From NCBI RefSeq assembly GCF_002979455.1, contig NZ_PCOU01000015.1:61064-125063 (forward strand): 64,000 nucleotides of DNA. Direction: 5' to 3'. This DNA is from Chryseobacterium sp. MYb7 (lineage in GTDB: Bacteria; Bacteroidota; Bacteroidia; Flavobacteriales; Weeksellaceae). Of the stretch, positions 61,588-64,000 are shown piece after piece; position 1 is the stretch's first letter; the number at the start of each line of letters is the position of its first letter. The notes under the pieces were generated by a model. It saw only the letters and a program-made list of their open reading frames with translations. It searched no databases and was not told the origin of the DNA. The translations under genes were made by a program, and so were the position numbers.

Positions 61588-62151
61588 CTAGTTTCCTTTC
61601 ATCTTTACACCAAGGCCAAACTTAGGATTACTTATTTCTTTACCATCCTTATCATGATATATCATAGGATAAGTTTCAAATACAGCCTTCTCTTTTGGAA
61701 TGATAACATAGTACCTTCCTTTTCCATAGGAGTTAAGTAAATTAAGAAAATAATAAGCTCTTATCGATTTTGCTGTATCAAAAGTTTCTTTGTCTACAGT
61801 GGCCTTTTGAAGCATAGAATAAACAACTCTTTTATTCTTCACAAATAAAAACATTGAGGTATTATCAGATTCCCAGATATAATCATCCCCAATGGGTAAC
61901 TTTATTCCTAACTCTTTCTCGGCTTCCTCATTTAAAGAAATTGGCATCATAATAAGTAAAGAATCCCAATCAAAACACTAAGTATCTTCTTTTAAGTTAA
62001 TCACTTCACCAATTTTATTTTCAGCATTTACTTTTGGAGACAGTCTTTCTTTAAGTTTTATCAAACATTCCGGATTATTTTGTCCTTTACAGGAAAATAT
62101 TAAGAATAGTAATACAAAAAATATGGATCTGGTGCTGACATTATTTCTCAT
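61588..62151 (-). pseudogene. Lipoprotein gene interrupted by one in-frame TAG
   Basis: The minus strand from 62151 codes a lipoprotein signal (SIFFVLLFLIFSCKG, with Cys as acyl site). It runs to EVINLKEDT, meets TAG at 61980-61978, then continues in the same frame as CFDWDSLLIMMPISLNEEAE and on to a normal stop at 61588. The restored product would be about 187 residues. The downstream part alone has an internal ATG at 61950 but no signal. It looks like a recently inactivated exported lipoprotein of a small Flavobacterial family (CFDWD followed by a soluble domain). No function known. Confidence 0.8.
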
Positions 62152-62197
62152 TATTGATTAGGTTGACTTTGAAATGGCAATGGTTCAAAAATAGCAT

Positions 62198-62431
62198 TTA
62201 TCCCCCATAATCCACTTCCCTTTCCAAAATAATCTGGTTTCTGCATACGGTAACCAGTATTTTTTCTCCTGCCTGAAAGCCGCATTGCGCTACCCACTTC
62301 CCTGCTATTCTTATTTCCGGGAAGTACACTATTTTGCCATACGCTCTTGAAAACGATTTGAGGGAAACCGTAAGGTTACGATTGCGCAGTTCATTATATT
62401 TGCTGCTGGTCATTCTTCTTGTTCTTTTCAT
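62198..62431 (-). CDS. SymE-like toxin-domain protein
   Basis: The 77-residue basic protein has the SymE core (VYFPEIRIAGKWVAQCGFQAGEKILVTVCRNQIILERE), an AbrB-like swapped-hairpin fold. In E. coli SymE is an SOS-induced type I toxin held by an antisense RNA. Here the gene faces an XRE regulator across 150 bases. No antisense RNA promoter is obvious from reading alone. Family membership is good by motif order (FPEIRxxGKWxxxxGFxxGxxxxVxVxxxxIxIE). Confidence 0.8.
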   Translation of the reverse strand: MKRTRRMTSSKYNELRNRNLTVSLKSFSRAYGKIVYFPEIRIAGKWVAQCGFQAGEKILVTVCRNQIILEREVDYGG

Positions 62432-62568
62432 ATTTGTTATTTTTCAACAAATGAAAACATAATCAGGAGGATATACCAGTTGAGGAAAGGATAACTTATT
62501 CAGAAAGAGAGATATTTTAGAATAGAATTTAATTTAACAAGGAGCTTTATTTTTTTGTTCTAAAGCTT

Positions 62569-62576
62569 TATATTTG
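62569..62576 (+). promoter_or_regulatory. Promoter -7 element TATATTTG very close to the XRE start
   Basis: TATATTTG lies five bases before the ATG at 62582. Transcription would begin near 62582, so the message is leaderless or the true start is Met6 at 62597. Confidence 0.5.
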
Positions 62577-62581
62577 TTATT

Positions 62582-62986
62582 ATGAGTTACACAGATATGC
62601 AAAATAAGAAAATACATCAGGGTAGAAATATAAAGCGTTTCCGCGAAATGCTGGGGATCAAACAGGAAGCATTGGCTTTTGAACTGGGTGATGACTGGAA
62701 CCAAAAGAAAATCTCCCTTTTAGAGCAAAAAGAAACCGTAGAATCTGATATTCTGGCACAGGTAGCTCAAATTTTGAAAGTTCCTGCGGAAGCGATTGAG
62801 AATTTTGATGAGGAACAGGCGGTGAATATTATTTCTAATACTTTCAATGATCAATCAAACGGTTATAACTACTATCCTAATTTCAATTTTAATCCTCTTG
62901 ACAAAATGGTTGAGCTTTATGAGCGTATGCTTGAACAGCAGAAGGAAATGATTGAGAAATTGGAGAGGTTGATTGAGAGGAAATAA
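62582..62986 (+). CDS. XRE-family HTH regulator divergent from symE-like gene
   Basis: The 134-residue protein has an XRE HTH (KRFREMLGIKQEALAFELGDDWNQKKISLLEQKETVESDILAQVAQIL, 17-68) and a C-terminal coiled coil (MVELYERMLEQQKEMIEKLERLIERK) for dimerisation. A linker of Asn/Tyr-rich sequence (QSNGYNYYPNFNFNPL) lies between. The start is at 62582 or 62597. Divergent position suggests that it controls the SymE-like gene and itself. Confidence 0.85.
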   Translation: MSYTDMQNKKIHQGRNIKRFREMLGIKQEALAFELGDDWNQKKISLLEQKETVESDILAQVAQILKVPAEAIENFDEEQAVNIISNTFNDQSNGYNYYPNFNFNPLDKMVELYERMLEQQKEMIEKLERLIERK

Positions 62987-63248
62987 ATTCTTACAATAAA
63001 ATATCAAAGTAAAAAAATAAAAACCCAATAACCATAGACAATGAAAATTCAATTGAATTTGGTGAACCTTGAGGTAATATTAATATAACCTTACAATCAT
63101 AAGTTATAAAATTAGGAATAATGTTGTAGAACTTTACAATAATCATATCATTATCTCTTTATTTTAAACTCATAATGGCGTAATTACAATAGAAAAGAAA
63201 TTAATTTAATTATAAATAAAATAACTGTTTATACTACAAATTTAAATC
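62987..63248. other. AT-rich intergenic stretch
   Basis: About 260 bases with very high AT. I see no gene, clear promoter or repeat. It marks the change to the AT-rich gene at 63249. Confidence 0.4.
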
Positions 63249-63950
63249 ATGGAAATAAAAGATAAAATATTCGACAATAGAATAAACTCACTAAATCTTT
63301 TAATAGAAACAACAATAGAAGAATATTATACTCTCTCTAAAGATATATTAGATAATAATGAATTTCAAAGAAGACGTGTTAAGTCTTCATCATCTGTTTA
63401 TAGTTTATTAAAAACAGATTTACGACAAGGATGTGTTATTCCGCCTATTGTTTTAGCATTATCAATGGAAGCAGAGGCTGGAAAAGATCAAAGTGACGAT
63501 GACTTAGTCAATACTATTCTAGGACATAAAGAAAAATTAATAATACTTGATGGACTGCAAAGGACTTATACTATTAGAGACTTGGTAAATGAGTTAGAAT
63601 CTAAAGATGATCCTGAAAAGAACACAATATTAAAGCGTAAATTGAGAATAGAAATATATTTAGGAATAAATAAATTAGGAATTTTATATAGAATGTTGAC
63701 CCTAAATACAGGACAAACCCCAATGTCAAGTAGACATCAAATAGAAATAATTTATTCGGATTATATAAAGGATGGAATTGATGATATTAAACTGATTAAA
63801 GAAACTGATGGTGATACACCTAATAATGAGAGTGAATATAAATTTAGAGATATTATTGAAGGATTTACTTCTTATATAGAAAGAGATTATTTAACAATTG
63901 ATAGAACTGATATTTTAGACAATGAACTCATCTTGACTTTCTTTTTATGA
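63249..63950 (+). CDS. DGLQR-motif protein (DUF262/DGQHR-like), possibly defence-related
   Basis: The 233-residue protein carries LIILDGLQRTYTIRDLVNEL near residue 95, reminiscent of the DGQQR/DGQHR motif of ParB-like nucleotidyl hydrolases, DUF262 and DndB-type proteins. EFQRRRVKSSSSVYSLLKTDLRQGCVIPPIVLAL precedes it, as in such proteins. LTLNTGQTPMSSRHQIE follows, as the usual NTGQ block does. Length is at the low end and the last codons (LTFFL, then TGA next to a T-run) may reflect a frameshift. The gene is clearly more AT-rich than the core genes, which suggests transfer. Function in phage defence or DNA modification is inference. Confidence 0.65.
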   Translation: MEIKDKIFDNRINSLNLLIETTIEEYYTLSKDILDNNEFQRRRVKSSSSVYSLLKTDLRQGCVIPPIVLALSMEAEAGKDQSDDDLVNTILGHKEKLIILDGLQRTYTIRDLVNELESKDDPEKNTILKRKLRIEIYLGINKLGILYRMLTLNTGQTPMSSRHQIEIIYSDYIKDGIDDIKLIKETDGDTPNNESEYKFRDIIEGFTSYIERDYLTIDRTDILDNELILTFFL

Positions 63951-64000
63951 ATTTTTTACAAGCAATAACAATAAAAGCTAAATAATTGAATCCGATCCAG

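Overview
The window looks like chromosomal DNA of a Flavobacteriales bacterium, most likely Chryseobacterium or a close Weeksellaceae relative. The coding style is AT-rich. Promoters follow the Bacteroidota pattern (TTG or TTTG about 20 bases upstream of TAnnTTTG). One protein carries a type 9 secretion C-terminal sorting domain. Several TonB-dependent receptors, a LytS/LytR-type pair and DPP-IV-like peptidases are also typical. I saw no rRNA, tRNA or CRISPR array. Genus level is inference.

Layout. 1-11.2 kb: housekeeping and repair genes (partial FAD dehydrogenase, rhodanese and TlpA-like thioredoxin, a two-component pair, a SugE-type SMR exporter, Mug and AAG DNA glycosylases, DPP-IV plus Xaa-Pro aminopeptidase, a GNAT). 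11.4-25.7 kb: one continuous assimilatory sulfate reduction and cysteine locus (Rrf2 regulator, cysH, cysD, cysN, cysE, cysK, cobA, cysJ, cysI, a 27-residue peptide ending MCMCC, a TonB receptor, and a siroheme-synthase/TauE-type fusion). Together they take sulfate through APS and sulfite to sulfide and cysteine and make the siroheme for sulfite reductase. 26-32.5 kb: small enzymes and hypotheticals, with an AraC regulator facing a polysaccharide deacetylase/DoxX pair.

32.5-36 kb: a zinc-homeostasis cluster (Zur-like Fur protein, MerC-type membrane protein, COG0523/ZNG1-type GTPase, Tat-exported alkaline phosphatase). Similar GCAAC-n3-GTTGC boxes lie in its promoters and also before a TonB receptor at 46.96 kb, so these probably form one zinc regulon. 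That receptor is interrupted by an in-frame TAG. 36.2-44.7 kb: a PsiD-like phosphatidylserine decarboxylase, then a TetR-controlled TolC/HlyD/ABC-2 export operon with the same 18-base palindrome before tetR and before the transporter genes.

44.8-64 kb is more accessory: a LexA-like repressor, a glycine-zipper bacteriocin-like peptide, a repeat-rich T9SS surface protein, an APH-fold kinase, DoxX and DUF6624-like proteins, a decayed gene, a possible PPPAP leader peptide before an EamA transporter, a 283-bp tandem repeat, a methyltransferase, a TAG-interrupted lipoprotein, a SymE-like toxin opposite an XRE regulator, and an AT-rich DGLQR-motif protein at the edge that may open a defence region. 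Several families of palindromic interspersed repeats lie between genes. The strongest candidates for undescribed biology are the MCMCC peptide, the glycine-zipper peptide, the PPPAP leader and the shared zinc operators.
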